Origin: Clostridia bacterium
GTDB taxonomy: Bacteria; Bacillota; Clostridia; Christensenellales; Borkfalkiaceae
Length of the DNA: 23,301 nt
NCBI GenBank assembly: GCA_900767815.1
Contig: CAAGAM010000026.1
Span: forward strand, 1 to 23,301
Direction of reading: 5' to 3'
Position 1 is the stretch's first letter. Each line of letters starts with the position of its first letter. Below, one piece after another: positions 15,260 to 23,000 of the stretch. Made by a program: the position numbers and the translations under genes. The notes under the pieces were generated by a model. The model was not told the origin of the DNA. It saw nothing but the letters and a program-made list of their open reading frames with translations, and ran no database searches.

Positions 15260-15985
15260 TCACACCTCCGGTAAGTCAATATCTATAATTATTGCTTTTA
15301 CCCACGGGAGATTTTCTATTTTTTCGCGAGCAAGTTTCTCAATACCTTCGTAAATATCATCTGCCCCTAATTCGTCAGCAATTTGCTCTTCAAAATATTC
15401 TTTGAGAACATCTTCATCGCTATCTCTTGTAAAAAACCTTTCTTCGCCGTAATAGGTCAAGCAAACATACGAGTCAACACGACAATCTCCGAACGAACCA
15501 AGCCACGAGCAACAACCGTCATCACAAACGATGTTACTATCAACCATAGGAACAATAGGAATGTCGGGGTTTTCCTTTACAAACCTTAAAAACTTTTCGA
15601 TTTTCGTTTCAACGTCTTTAAGGTCAAACACTATCCCTACACAATACTTTTCGCCGTCTTCCCATACGTCAAAAGTTTTGTGCGCTATCTTTGTTTCGTA
15701 TGTAAAACAAGGATTACCTTCATCGTGCCATATTGCTTTAAGATTCTTCTTTCCCGGTTGTTCATCACACCTAACACCGCCATAAGTTACAAGGTATTCT
15801 CCACCCTCGTATGCTCCGCGCTCATCATCAATCGCTCCTCTAAACTCAATAAGGTCATCGGAAGAACCGAAAACAATTACAATATTATTTTCAATCGCCT
15901 CTCTAATGATATGTTCGGGTATTTTTACCGGGTACTCTAATTTTAATGCGTTAAGCCTTAATGCTATTTCGTTTACTTTGTTCAT
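15260..15985 (-). CDS. Phage hypothetical with a conserved SSDDLIEFRGAI-type motif
   Basis: 241 residues, AGGAG before ATG. Residues about 30-66 contain IVIVFGSSDDLIEFRGAIDD, then E-x-GAYEGGEYLVTY, a block common to many phage proteins of unknown function. The middle carries a beta-rich core with DVWEDGEKYCVGIVFDL and a Cys cluster (VCDDGCC, about 150-160). The C-terminus is acidic and helical (EEQIADELGADDIYEGIEKL). It is one base upstream of the DUF3850 gene. No catalytic motif is recognised. Two different halves may be fused, as the block usually appears alone at the N-terminus. Confidence 0.6.
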   Translation of the reverse strand: MNKVNEIALRLNALKLEYPVKIPEHIIREAIENNIVIVFGSSDDLIEFRGAIDDERGAYEGGEYLVTYGGVRCDEQPGKKNLKAIWHDEGNPCFTYETKIAHKTFDVWEDGEKYCVGIVFDLKDVETKIEKFLRFVKENPDIPIVPMVDSNIVCDDGCCSWLGSFGDCRVDSYVCLTYYGEERFFTRDSDEDVLKEYFEEQIADELGADDIYEGIEKLAREKIENLPWVKAIIIDIDLPEV

Positions 15986-15994
15986 ATTCTACTC

Positions 15995-17572
15995 CTAAAA
16001 TAAATTTTTGAATATTGCCATAAGGACATCGACAACGATTGAATTTCCCGCTTGCTTGTAAAGTTGAGAATTACTCACTTTCTTCTTTGCGCAAGAAAAA
16101 CTTTCATCGTCAAAACCCATAAGTCTCCAACACTCTTTTGGCGTGAGTTTCCGAACGCGGATTCCGTCCATAACTCCATTATTCCCGTCTTCGGTTGAAG
16201 AGCGTCTTACTACGGGGAAAACTTCACTTTCGTTTACTCCGCCCTTATTAAAGCCGTGTGGTCGGCTATACTGTTTTGTTGTTTCTATAATTCCTTGACC
16301 GTTTCGTTTTAAGTCTGCCCCACAATTTCTTGTGAGTGTACCTACGCACGAACTATCCTTCCTTATAGATTGATTGAATCCGTCCCATACTATCGGCTCG
16401 ACAACCCGATTATTATGTTTCGGACTGCTTCCGTCGGTTGTCAGCGTTCCGACTATTCCGTCTTTCCGAAGATAACCGTTTTGCTCGTCTAATGCCATAG
16501 GCTCAATTACTTTTAATCCTTCTCTTTCGCTACGCAAAGTCGGCGCAACTTCCTTATATTCTCTCGGCTGCCGAGACTTATAAAAATCTTCGAGAATTTT
16601 CGGTTCTAATCCGCCGCCTTGCATTGTTCGTATTGTCGGGCATAGTCCCTCCGGAGAGTAAACTTTATTAGCCATTTCAAAATCGCCTTCAAGTTGGGCA
16701 ATATGTTCGCACCTGATGAAATTGTCGTCCATTCTACTTCCGGCTCTCGTTGTAATAGTTTTTCCGACAACATTTCCGTCTGTGGGTTCAAAGCGAAATC
16801 CATTCCCTTTCTCAATACTTTCTTGCGTATGTTGGATAAAATATTTAATAGCCTTTTCGGATAAATAATACTTTTCATCGACCGAAGGCTCTAAAACATC
16901 TTTCAACCTAACCACAAGCGGTTGTTTGTGCGGAAAATCGTAATAGTAATCTTCTCCGAGCCAACTTAACATAAAACATCTCTCTCGATTTTGTGGAACT
17001 CCGAAGTCTTTCGCGTTAAGTATTGCGTACTTACTCGTATATCCTAATGATTCAAGTAATTCGCACCACGAAAAGAAGTCCTTGCGATTCTTCTCGGAAA
17101 GCACGTCAGGAACGTTTTCCATTAAGAGAATTTGAGGCAATCGTCCCCCCTTCTTTGTAATTTCAATAAGTAGCCTTTCCACTTCCCACAATAAACCGCT
17201 CCGTGTTCCGCTTTCTCGACTCATTCCTTGTTGTTTACCTGCCTTTGAAAGGTCGGTGCAAGGAAATGAGTAGGTCATTATGTATTCATACTTATCGGTC
17301 TCGATAATACCGAGGTCTTCGGAGTGAATTTGAGTAATATCACTCGTTGTAAAACTTGTTCCGTGAACTGCGTTATAACTTGCAACCGCGTACTTATCAA
17401 ATTCACATATTCGATAATGTTCAAAGTTTACGCCGAGATTTTCAAGTGCTTTCGCTTGCGCCCCGATTCCCGCAAAAAGTTCTATAAGTCGTATTGGCTT
17501 CGTAATTTTGAGAGGTATTACACCGTCGAATATCGAGCGTTGCAATCCCATATCTCTCATTGTGTTTCCCAT
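15995..17572 (-). CDS. DNA (cytosine-5) methyltransferase, orphan
   Basis: 525 residues. Motif I LIELFAGIGAQAKAL (about 29-43) binds AdoMet; motif IV SFPC gives the nucleophile Cys105; motif VI MENV (151-154) follows; motif VIII QNRER (194-198); motif IX region RKLTPKECWRLMGF (473-486); and motif X YKQAGNS (505-511). Between VIII and IX lies an unusually long variable region (about 215-470) with at least five 'GTLT/PTIR/TITTR'-type modules spaced 30-40 residues apart. No restriction enzyme is adjacent, so it probably protects phage DNA from host restriction. The start is uncertain: GGAGG lies only one base from the first ATG, and the next ATG (17560) has it 13 bases away. Confidence 0.88.
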   Translation of the reverse strand: MGNTMRDMGLQRSIFDGVIPLKITKPIRLIELFAGIGAQAKALENLGVNFEHYRICEFDKYAVASYNAVHGTSFTTSDITQIHSEDLGIIETDKYEYIMTYSFPCTDLSKAGKQQGMSRESGTRSGLLWEVERLLIEITKKGGRLPQILLMENVPDVLSEKNRKDFFSWCELLESLGYTSKYAILNAKDFGVPQNRERCFMLSWLGEDYYYDFPHKQPLVVRLKDVLEPSVDEKYYLSEKAIKYFIQHTQESIEKGNGFRFEPTDGNVVGKTITTRAGSRMDDNFIRCEHIAQLEGDFEMANKVYSPEGLCPTIRTMQGGGLEPKILEDFYKSRQPREYKEVAPTLRSEREGLKVIEPMALDEQNGYLRKDGIVGTLTTDGSSPKHNNRVVEPIVWDGFNQSIRKDSSCVGTLTRNCGADLKRNGQGIIETTKQYSRPHGFNKGGVNESEVFPVVRRSSTEDGNNGVMDGIRVRKLTPKECWRLMGFDDESFSCAKKKVSNSQLYKQAGNSIVVDVLMAIFKNLF

Positions 17573-17580
17573 ACCTCCAC

Positions 17581-18456
17581 CTATATCCCAAGAGATTTCG
17601 CTATATCGCTTTTTGCCTCTCTTGCGTCCTTACGAAAATCGTCGCCTTCGAGTTTTATAACTCTCGTTGACATCTCGTTTACCCTTTCTACGATTGCTTT
17701 ATCGAGATTAAGAACAGAAGCAAGTTCCGAGATTGAATAGTTAGACGAGAATATTGTCGGTCGTTGCGAATTGTATCTTGCATTAAGAATTTCAAACAAT
17801 TTTTCTTCTGCCCACTTTGCGCTCCCCGCATTAAATTCCCTTCCGAGAAATTCCTTGCCGAAATCGTCTATGAAGGCGAAAGCGTAATTTTGAAGTCTAT
17901 CCAACATCTCGCACTCGCCCATACCGTTTCCGTCATAAGAACTCCGTATTTCATTAAGAATGGAAGCAAGGTTCGTATAAATGCACCGATATCCTTTCCA
18001 TACCAACTCATTACAAATGCAAGCCGTCAAAAATGTTTTTCCCGAAGAATTGTCTCCGTAGATATAAAGTCCGATATTGCTATCTAAAACTTTATCGGCG
18101 TTTGCGATGTAATTCTTACACTTGATATAAGCCTTTTGGTTGTTATCGGTTATCATTGCATCTTTGAACATAATATTTTTATATCGTTCTCCGATAAGCG
18201 ATAACTTCTTACGAGCGTTAAATTTTTCAAGCCTTTCTTTCGCTTCCTTTTCCGCCTTTTCTTTCCGATATTTTTCGGTAAGGCATTTACACGCCCCACG
18301 CATAGCAAACTGTCTATCATCGGAAGTAAAGAATCTTGCTGTCTTACAAGCCTTGCAATAAGGAAGTCCGTCGTCTCCGAGATACTCATCTTCTTTAAGA
18401 ACCTCTTCTCCGCTTGTAAAGGCTTGTTTTAATTGTTCGAGCGTTTTACCAAACAT
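17581..18456 (-). CDS. DnaC-like helicase loader (AAA+ ATPase)
   Basis: 291 residues from the ATG at 18456, chosen because it couples with the upstream stop as TGATG and has GGAGG seven bases away; a GTG one codon earlier is the alternative. The N-terminal region has four Cys (CKAC about 34-37 and CKC about 56-58) suited to a zinc site, then a basic linker. The AAA+ core has Walker A GDNSSGKT (134-141), Walker B FAFIDD (193-198), sensor-1-like TIFSSN (234-239), and an arginine-finger region near RVNEMSTRV. Such proteins load a DnaB-type helicase. No phage helicase is visible, so the host one may be recruited. Confidence 0.88.
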   Translation of the reverse strand: MFGKTLEQLKQAFTSGEEVLKEDEYLGDDGLPYCKACKTARFFTSDDRQFAMRGACKCLTEKYRKEKAEKEAKERLEKFNARKKLSLIGERYKNIMFKDAMITDNNQKAYIKCKNYIANADKVLDSNIGLYIYGDNSSGKTFLTACICNELVWKGYRCIYTNLASILNEIRSSYDGNGMGECEMLDRLQNYAFAFIDDFGKEFLGREFNAGSAKWAEEKLFEILNARYNSQRPTIFSSNYSISELASVLNLDKAIVERVNEMSTRVIKLEGDDFRKDAREAKSDIAKSLGI

Positions 18457-19127
18457 CACTCGTCCTCCCGATTATACTTTGAAGAATCCGCCGCCTTCCT
18501 CGGCGTTTCTTCTCTTGCTTCCCAAGTCCTTATGCAAGCCTTCCAATCTTTCATCGGTTGGCTACCAACTTTCCAACCTTTTGATTCATAAAAATCATAA
18601 AAGCGTTGAGCATTGACTTTGTTGTTTCGTTCCTTGCAATAACTTTCAATCTCTTCTATCGAAGGTTTTGAAAACCGTTTCGGTGGGGGGAGTGCGCTTC
18701 TCGCACTCTCTATATTATCCTTACCTAACTCTATACTATCCTTACCTATACTAATCTGTGTCTCCGAATCGGAAGCATTATGTATACATTCCGTATACGC
18801 CTTCTTTGAATCAAGCGTTAATGTTGCTTTTTCTTCGGTATAAGTAGTCTCTTTGAATCGGTCGGCTTGTATGTAGTTGTGGATTTTCCAATGTTTAATA
18901 ACGATTATTCCGCTTTGGAAAGTTAGTATAAAACGCTTCGACACAAGGATTCGGCAGTCATCGTCGCTTGCACCTATCATTCTTTGAATCTTTTTCGGAT
19001 TACCGACAAACCCCTCGTCATCGGCTCTCATTGAAAGATGAAAGTATAGTGCTTGCGTTGAAAGGGGCATATCGAGAAAAGCGTCGCTATCAATTATCGC
19101 TTTCGCGAACATTCTTCTTTCTGCCAT
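18456..19127 (-). CDS. Replisome organiser / DnaD-like replication initiation protein
   Basis: 223 residues, AAGGAGA before ATG. The first 110 residues (MAERRMFAKAIIDSDAFLDM … YFHLSMRADDEGFVGNPKK … WKIHNYIQADR) match the winged-helix N-terminal domain of phage replisome organisers. A linker (about 125-150) carries a seven-residue repeat, SIxxGKD, seen twice with a partial third. The C-terminal 75 residues (SIEEIESYCKERNNKVNAQRFYDFYESKGW) match the DnaD-like/helicase-recruiting region. It would bind the phage origin and, with the DnaC-like loader downstream, bring in the host helicase. The linker-coding DNA contains direct repeats and a perfect hairpin, so the origin may lie inside this gene. 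Confidence 0.85.
   Translation of the reverse strand: MAERRMFAKAIIDSDAFLDMPLSTQALYFHLSMRADDEGFVGNPKKIQRMIGASDDDCRILVSKRFILTFQSGIIVIKHWKIHNYIQADRFKETTYTEEKATLTLDSKKAYTECIHNASDSETQISIGKDSIELGKDNIESARSALPPPKRFSKPSIEEIESYCKERNNKVNAQRFYDFYESKGWKVGSQPMKDWKACIRTWEAREETPRKAADSSKYNREDE
18691..18748. repeat. Hairpin plus two 20-bp direct repeats inside the replisome-organiser gene
   Basis: A perfect 6-bp hairpin AGTGCG/CGCACT (18691-18696, 18702-18707) is followed at once by two 20-bp copies (18708-18727 and 18729-18748), period 21, differing at one base (CTCTATAYTATCCTTACCTA). The repeats are AT-rich and next to a run of six G (18685-18690). They encode the SIxxGKD linker repeat. Iterons inside the initiator gene are known from other phages, so an origin is plausible, but a pure protein-repeat explanation is equally open. 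Confidence 0.6.
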
Positions 19128-19136
19128 AATCTCTCC

Positions 19137-19529
19137 TTAAAACGGAAGATTGTCATCGTCAACTTCTTCGAGTTTCGGTCTTTCCTTTTTTGCCGGCTTT
19201 TCATCGCTTTGCGATTTCGGCGTTAAAAACTCAACTTCATCGACCTTGACTTCCGCAATTTTATGCTTACTTCCATTATCGTCTTCATAAGTCCTGAATT
19301 GAATACTTCCGACGATTCCTACTTTATTGCCTTTACGGAGATACCTTGCACAAAGTTCCGCACGTTCTCTCCATACAGTAATATCAAAAAAATCCGTTTC
19401 CCTTTCGCCGTCCGAGTTTGAATAATTTCTTGTAACGGCGACCGCAAATTTTGCGTAACTGATTCCGCTTGCAGTTTCAGCAAGTTCCGGGTCTCGCGTA
19501 AGGTTTCCGATGATAATGAGTTTATTCAT
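19137..19529 (-). CDS. ssb: Single-stranded DNA-binding protein
   Basis: 130 residues from the ATG at 19529, which has GGAGG upstream and overlaps the preceding stop by four bases; a longer reading lies in another gene. The OB-fold begins MNKLIIIGNLTRDPEL and contains FDITVWRERAELCARYLRKG and GSIQFRTYEDDNG, all typical of SSB. The tail is Lys/Pro/Glu rich and ends VDDDNLPF, the usual acidic tip that recruits partner proteins. It acts with the annealing protein and replication genes of the same operon to coat single strands. Confidence 0.95.
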   Translation of the reverse strand: MNKLIIIGNLTRDPELAETASGISYAKFAVAVTRNYSNSDGERETDFFDITVWRERAELCARYLRKGNKVGIVGSIQFRTYEDDNGSKHKIAEVKVDEVEFLTPKSQSDEKPAKKERPKLEEVDDDNLPF

Positions 19530-19807
19530 CTTTCTCCTCCGAGCAACATCGCAAGCAGCACTTCCGCCGGTATGCTTTCTATCATCTTTTTCTTCATATC
19601 GTTTACGCATTTTTCAGCAGTATCAATGGTATTTGTAAGAATTTCCGTATTGCAAGACGTTAATCCGATTCCTCGAATGTGGTCTCCGTTATGAAACGCG
19701 CCGATAATTGCCCTCGTGTCCGAGTTTACAATAGTTTCGTTATTATCGAGATTTTTTATTGTGATGTGGAATCCTTTTTTGAATTTTTTGGTGTTTTGAG
19801 TTTTCAT
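19526..19807 (-). CDS. Hypothetical phage protein
   Basis: 93 residues, AGGAG seven bases before ATG, four-base overlap with SSB. The N-terminal half is beta-like (FKKGFHITIKNLDNNETIVN … RAIIGAFHNGDHIRGIGLTS), and the C-terminal half is helical, ending with EVLLAMLLGG. There are two Cys. The pattern resembles small phage proteins often found beside SSB, of unknown function. It is probably co-translated with SSB. Confidence 0.55.
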   Translation of the reverse strand: MKTQNTKKFKKGFHITIKNLDNNETIVNSDTRAIIGAFHNGDHIRGIGLTSCNTEILTNTIDTAEKCVNDMKKKMIESIPAEVLLAMLLGGER

Positions 19808-19811
19808 ATTT

Positions 19812-20135
19812 TTATCTCCTAAAAGTTAATTTTTCTTTATCCCAATTCGGGTATTTTGATTTTAAGTAGGCTTCGATTTTTGCACCGATTTCTTCTCTTT
19901 CTTCGTGTGTTCCGAAGTCATATTTTCTATGACACTTATTTTCCGTGAACTCTGTACAAAGAGTAACTATATTCTCTTCAATACCGAGTCCGCCTTTCGA
20001 GCGGGAGATGAAGTGTGCGTTTGGCATTACGTTTCTACAACAACCACATACCACACACCGTCCCCCGTCTCGTTCCCATACCGCTTGTTTTACCTTTTGC
20101 GGTATATCCGTTGCTTTACTTCGTTTTGATTTCAT
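19812..20135 (-). CDS. HNH endonuclease-like protein
   Basis: 107 residues; its start overlaps the ninB stop by four bases. The HNH core is clear: DGGRCVVCG with C27 and C30, then PNAHFISRSKGG (H41), EENIVTLC (N55), and the final CHR (C68, H69) which completes the metal and catalytic set. The chain is small and basic at both ends. Placed between NinB and SSB rather than beside terminase, it may work in recombination (like NinG/Rap-type nucleases in lambda) or be a free-standing nicking enzyme. Homing in this gene cluster is less likely. Confidence 0.8.
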   Translation of the reverse strand: MKSKRSKATDIPQKVKQAVWERDGGRCVVCGCCRNVMPNAHFISRSKGGLGIEENIVTLCTEFTENKCHRKYDFGTHEEREEIGAKIEAYLKSKYPNWDKEKLTFRR

Positions 20136-20677
20136 CGACCATATTCCTCTCTTGCAAGTTCTATCTCGCTATCCACGATACCGAGTTCGGCAAGTTTATC
20201 GAGTGTCGCCTCAATGAGTTCCGTCATCTCTTGTGTGTTGAATTTTGAAGAGCCGATAAAGTATTGATACATATTCAACTTCTTCCCGTTTACAATTCTT
20301 TCGTCAACTTTGCGGACAACTCTAAAAGTTTTTTTGAGTAACGATTCGGCTTCCGGCAACGCGAGAAGATAATCGTATGAAACGTTTGCTTCTTCAAGCA
20401 TTACGCAATAACACTCTACGGTAGACACTTTTCGTTTGTTACCAGATAAAGCATTCGCCATTTTCCCGAGCAATGCCCATAGAAGACGATTTTGTTCAAG
20501 ACTGCGTTGAGATTTATGTATCTTTGTTTCAACCTCCAACTTTTTTTCCGAACCTTGATTTTCTTCCAAGGACAATAAAGCGGATTTTTTATTCTCGCCG
20601 CGAACCACATAACACACGATTAAATTGTTGTTTTCGTCTGTCATACGATATACTCGCTCGGCTATAAACTTACTCAT
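20132..20677 (-). CDS. ninB: NinB-like recombination protein
   Basis: 181 residues, AGGAG before ATG, eight-base overlap with the annealing-protein gene. The core KSQRSLEQNRLLWALLGKMA (about 51-70) followed by VECYCVMLEEANVS and a C-terminal MYQYFIGSSKFNTQEMTELI is typical of NinB (Orf) proteins. NinB/Orf from lambda binds single-stranded DNA and assists RecFOR-like loading in recombination. It lies between the annealing protein and an HNH nuclease, a standard recombination cassette. The N-terminal 45 residues are an extra beta-rich part (ERVYRMTDENNNLIVCYVV), longer than in lambda. Confidence 0.85.
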   Translation of the reverse strand: MSKFIAERVYRMTDENNNLIVCYVVRGENKKSALLSLEENQGSEKKLEVETKIHKSQRSLEQNRLLWALLGKMANALSGNKRKVSTVECYCVMLEEANVSYDYLLALPEAESLLKKTFRVVRKVDERIVNGKKLNMYQYFIGSSKFNTQEMTELIEATLDKLAELGIVDSEIELAREEYGR

Positions 20678-21341
20678 CTTGCGCTCCTATTTGCTTTTTC
20701 AAAGAGGCTATCAAAGAAGCAAACTGTTCCTCCGAAAGGTTATTTATTTTCGTCGGATATTTCTTTTTTGCAAGCCAATCGCTGACCATATCAAGCGTTA
20801 TATCGGAATCTTTGATAATTTCGTTTACTTGCGCCCATTTCGATTTTTTGCTACTTGTTGTACTTGTACTACTTTGAGCCTTTTTGCCAGCGGACGTTTC
20901 ACCTTGTTTCGGAGAGTATTTTGTACTATCTTTATCCCAATACACGTCTGCACCTATTCCTAACGACTTGCAAGCCACGGAAAGGGCGTCGGTGTAGGCT
21001 TTCTTATAGCACTCGTCATCGGTATAAAGTCCGCCTGATTCCTTTGACACAAACTTGCTTCCGCCTATTCCGGGTATTGCTTCGCTCCACGCACCGTCAA
21101 CCTTGATAAATAATTCGATTTCCACATTTGCGGTAACTTCGTTATTTACCCCACCGTCAAGCCAAGTTCTCACTATATTCGCTTTCCAACCGACCCCACA
21201 TACGCCGAATTGCTCGGTAAGGGTTTTAATTCGCCACATCGGATTTATATCGGTCATTCCCTTCAAGCGTCCACCCTCTATTTTCTTTTGCGCTTTCTCG
21301 GGTACTTCGCGAACTTTTTCGTAAAGGTCAAGATTTCCCAT
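20670..21341 (-). CDS. Rad52-like single-strand annealing protein
   Basis: 223 residues, GGAG ten bases before ATG, one base after the stop of the nuclease gene. The core has GMTDINPMWRIKTLTEQFG (about 28-46), then GWKANI, an alternate beta region, IPGIGGSKFVSKESGG, and CYKKAYTDALSVACKSLGIG (about 112-131) next to DVYWD. This set is shared by Rad52/Sak-type phage annealing proteins. The C-terminal quarter is a Ser/Lys linker and a helical end. Such proteins pair complementary strands and work with a nuclease and SSB, both present here. Which Rad52-type subfamily is not certain. Confidence 0.8.
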   Translation of the reverse strand: MGNLDLYEKVREVPEKAQKKIEGGRLKGMTDINPMWRIKTLTEQFGVCGVGWKANIVRTWLDGGVNNEVTANVEIELFIKVDGAWSEAIPGIGGSKFVSKESGGLYTDDECYKKAYTDALSVACKSLGIGADVYWDKDSTKYSPKQGETSAGKKAQSSTSTTSSKKSKWAQVNEIIKDSDITLDMVSDWLAKKKYPTKINNLSEEQFASLIASLKKQIGAQDE

Positions 21342-21342
21342 A

Positions 21343-22005
21343 TTACTTCCACTCCAAATCTTTCTTTATGTAGTAGACTTTTAAGAGAGCCTTGAACATA
21401 TCAAAGTATTTTTTGATTGTTGTCGGCTTGATTTCCTTGTGTTGGAACGGCTCGTCTTCGTTTCTTCCTATATTGAGAATCATTATTTGTTCAACTTTGT
21501 GCTTGTTCTCTTTGAGAAGATTTGCATACGACGATACTTGCAAGAAGTGTTCATTAAAGATACCTTTGCCACTCTTAAAGTCAACGAGAGTATATTTGCC
21601 GTCCACCTTACAGTAAAAGTCGAGCGTTCCGCCGTATTTGAACTTTTCGGAAACGAGTGCTTTCTCGTTAAAAATCGGCTCGACTTTATGTTGTTTCTCC
21701 CAATCGAGATATTTATAAAAGCCGTTTTGAGCCATTTCGATTTCAAGTGCGGAATATTCTTCCGTATTTACTTTTTTGCCTGTTATATGCCCTTCAACAA
21801 GTGCGTGAATAAGAGTTCCGATTGAAGCGGCTTTGTCAACGTACTTCGTCGAGTCAATGCCTTGAAGTCCGAGATTGTTCGCCCACTTTACAAGCGCGGG
21901 TTTGTTCAATAAACCCGTTACAGTTGTTGACCCCGGAACAAGAGTCCCGTCTTCGAGATAATATCTTGTGTGCGCTCTTGCAACTTTCTTTAACTTGTCC
22001 GCCAT
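21343..22005 (-). CDS. PD-(D/E)XK (RecB/Cas4-like) nuclease
   Basis: 220 residues; start overlaps the upstream stop as TAATG. Motifs: GTLIHALVEG with H67; GGTLDF with Asp129; VDFKSGKG with Asp142 and Lys144; and QVSSYANL with Gln156 and Tyr160, the order of the RecB-type nuclease fold. It probably trims DNA ends for the annealing protein immediately downstream, the usual exonuclease-plus-SSAP pair. No iron-sulphur cysteines are seen, so it is closer to RecB-type phage exonucleases than to Cas4. No CRISPR genes are nearby. Confidence 0.85.
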   Translation of the reverse strand: MADKLKKVARAHTRYYLEDGTLVPGSTTVTGLLNKPALVKWANNLGLQGIDSTKYVDKAASIGTLIHALVEGHITGKKVNTEEYSALEIEMAQNGFYKYLDWEKQHKVEPIFNEKALVSEKFKYGGTLDFYCKVDGKYTLVDFKSGKGIFNEHFLQVSSYANLLKENKHKVEQIMILNIGRNEDEPFQHKEIKPTTIKKYFDMFKALLKVYYIKKDLEWK

Positions 22006-22292
22006 TATTCATTACCTCCGAATAAAACTTCTTTTGCCCTCTTTTGAGCATTTTCGGGTTTGTCGTATTCTTCTTGATAACGCACTTTTGCCCAATCTCT
22101 GCTTTGTTCAAGACCCGAAAGAGTCTCCTTTGCGAACTTAACATCGTCGATAAGTTTTTCGGCTTCTTCAACTGACACGTCTTTAAGTGCGACCGCTAAT
22201 TCGTTGACTTTCTTTTCGTAACCGTCTCTCGCGAGCGCAACTCGCATTTCCGCAATATCTAATTCGTTTTTGTAATAATCCAACATTGTCAT
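22005..22292 (-). CDS. Helical hypothetical protein upstream of the nuclease
   Basis: The start is set at the ATG 22292-22290, with AAGGAG four bases upstream; a TTG further up would lie before that site. A second Met two codons later is possible. 95 residues, almost all helical and charged (DYYKNELDIAEMRVALARDG … KFAKETLSGLEQSRDWAKVR), ending EVLFGGNE. It couples with the nuclease gene (TAATG), so it may be an accessory part of the recombination set. No family is recognised. Confidence 0.6.
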   Translation of the reverse strand: MTMLDYYKNELDIAEMRVALARDGYEKKVNELAVALKDVSVEEAEKLIDDVKFAKETLSGLEQSRDWAKVRYQEEYDKPENAQKRAKEVLFGGNE

Positions 22293-22300
22293 AAATCTCC

Positions 22301-22347
22301 TTGACAAAAAATAATATTTTTGGTATATTATTTGAAAAGCATATACC
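22301..22347 (+). promoter_or_regulatory. Plus-strand promoter match with overlapping operator-like inverted repeat
   Basis: TTGACA (22301-22306), 17-base spacer, TATATT (22324-22329). The -10 overlaps a perfect 7-bp inverted repeat GGTATAT/ATATACC (22322-22328, 22341-22347; 12-base spacer). It lies in the gap after the XRE gene and points back into it. No plus-strand gene is visible, so any product would be antisense to that gene. The TTGACA also overlaps the complement of a ribosome site, so chance is possible. Confidence 0.35.
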
Positions 22348-22354
22348 TTTGCTT

Positions 22355-22798
22355 TTAATGAGACTTCACTTCTTTGCTTGCCGGCGTGAGTGGAGTCTTT
22401 TCTCTTGCTTGTAATTCTCGATATGTATCTTCAAGCCGTTCAAAGCATTGCTTGACCCAATCCGTGATACTTCGATACCCCAACGGTTTAAGTGCCTTAT
22501 CGAAAAGTTCTTTCGCTTCTTTCGGAAGAGTTGCCGTAAGTTTATAAATCTCCGAGACCTTTTTCTCTTTCGCCACGGTAGCATTTACACTTGCAAGTTG
22601 AAGATATACTTCGTGTGGTTCGTATATTTCTTCGACTCGACTACAACCTAACTCTTTAAGAAGTTTCCTCATCATCGACGGAATTGGAAGACACTTATAA
22701 TTCTCGAACTTGCTCATCATCGGCTCGTCCGTGCCGATTTTTTCGGCAAGTTCTTTTTGCTGCCTACCCTTCGCCTTGCGAATCTCTCTTAATCGCAT
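22355..22798 (-). CDS. XRE-family HTH regulator
   Basis: 147 residues; TGATG-type coupling with the gene upstream. Residues 1-55 (MRLREIRKAKGRQQKELAEKIGTDEPMMSKFENYK …) form the Cro/CI-type HTH. The rest is helical without a peptidase-like LexA/CI C-domain, so this is a short regulator rather than a full CI repressor. It is transcribed with the early genes and is followed by an operator-like inverted repeat (22322-22347). It probably tunes early transcription. Target sites are not proven. Confidence 0.85.
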   Translation of the reverse strand: MRLREIRKAKGRQQKELAEKIGTDEPMMSKFENYKCLPIPSMMRKLLKELGCSRVEEIYEPHEVYLQLASVNATVAKEKKVSEIYKLTATLPKEAKELFDKALKPLGYRSITDWVKQCFERLEDTYRELQAREKTPLTPASKEVKSH

Positions 22799-22998
22799 TA
22801 ACCTTTACCTCCTTCTTCGATTTTTAAGCCGAGTGTTTCGGCTATTTGCTTGCCTTTCTTTTCAAGACTTCGTAATTGATAGAGCCTTTGCCGTAACATA
22901 TCATTCTCCGCTTTCTTTGCGAGTTTGACATACGGACTACTTTTCAGCCTCTCAATTTCGGCTTGAATTTGCTCCGATGTTTTAATCTGCTTGTCCAT
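22798..22998 (-). CDS. Small helical hypothetical protein
   Basis: 66 residues; GGAG before ATG; one-base overlap with the XRE gene start. The chain is charged and helical (EQIQAEIERLKSSPYVKLAK … LRQRLYQLRSLEKKGKQIAE), consistent with a short coiled coil. No membrane segment or known motif. Its coupling between two DNA-binding proteins suggests a regulator partner, but no function can be named. Confidence 0.6.
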   Translation of the reverse strand: MDKQIKTSEQIQAEIERLKSSPYVKLAKKAENDMLRQRLYQLRSLEKKGKQIAETLGLKIEEGGKG

Positions 22999-23000
22999 AA

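Noticed and set aside
21343..22005. Cas4
   Set aside because: Nuclease motifs fit but the iron-sulphur cysteines are absent and the neighbour is an annealing protein, not Cas1/Cas2.
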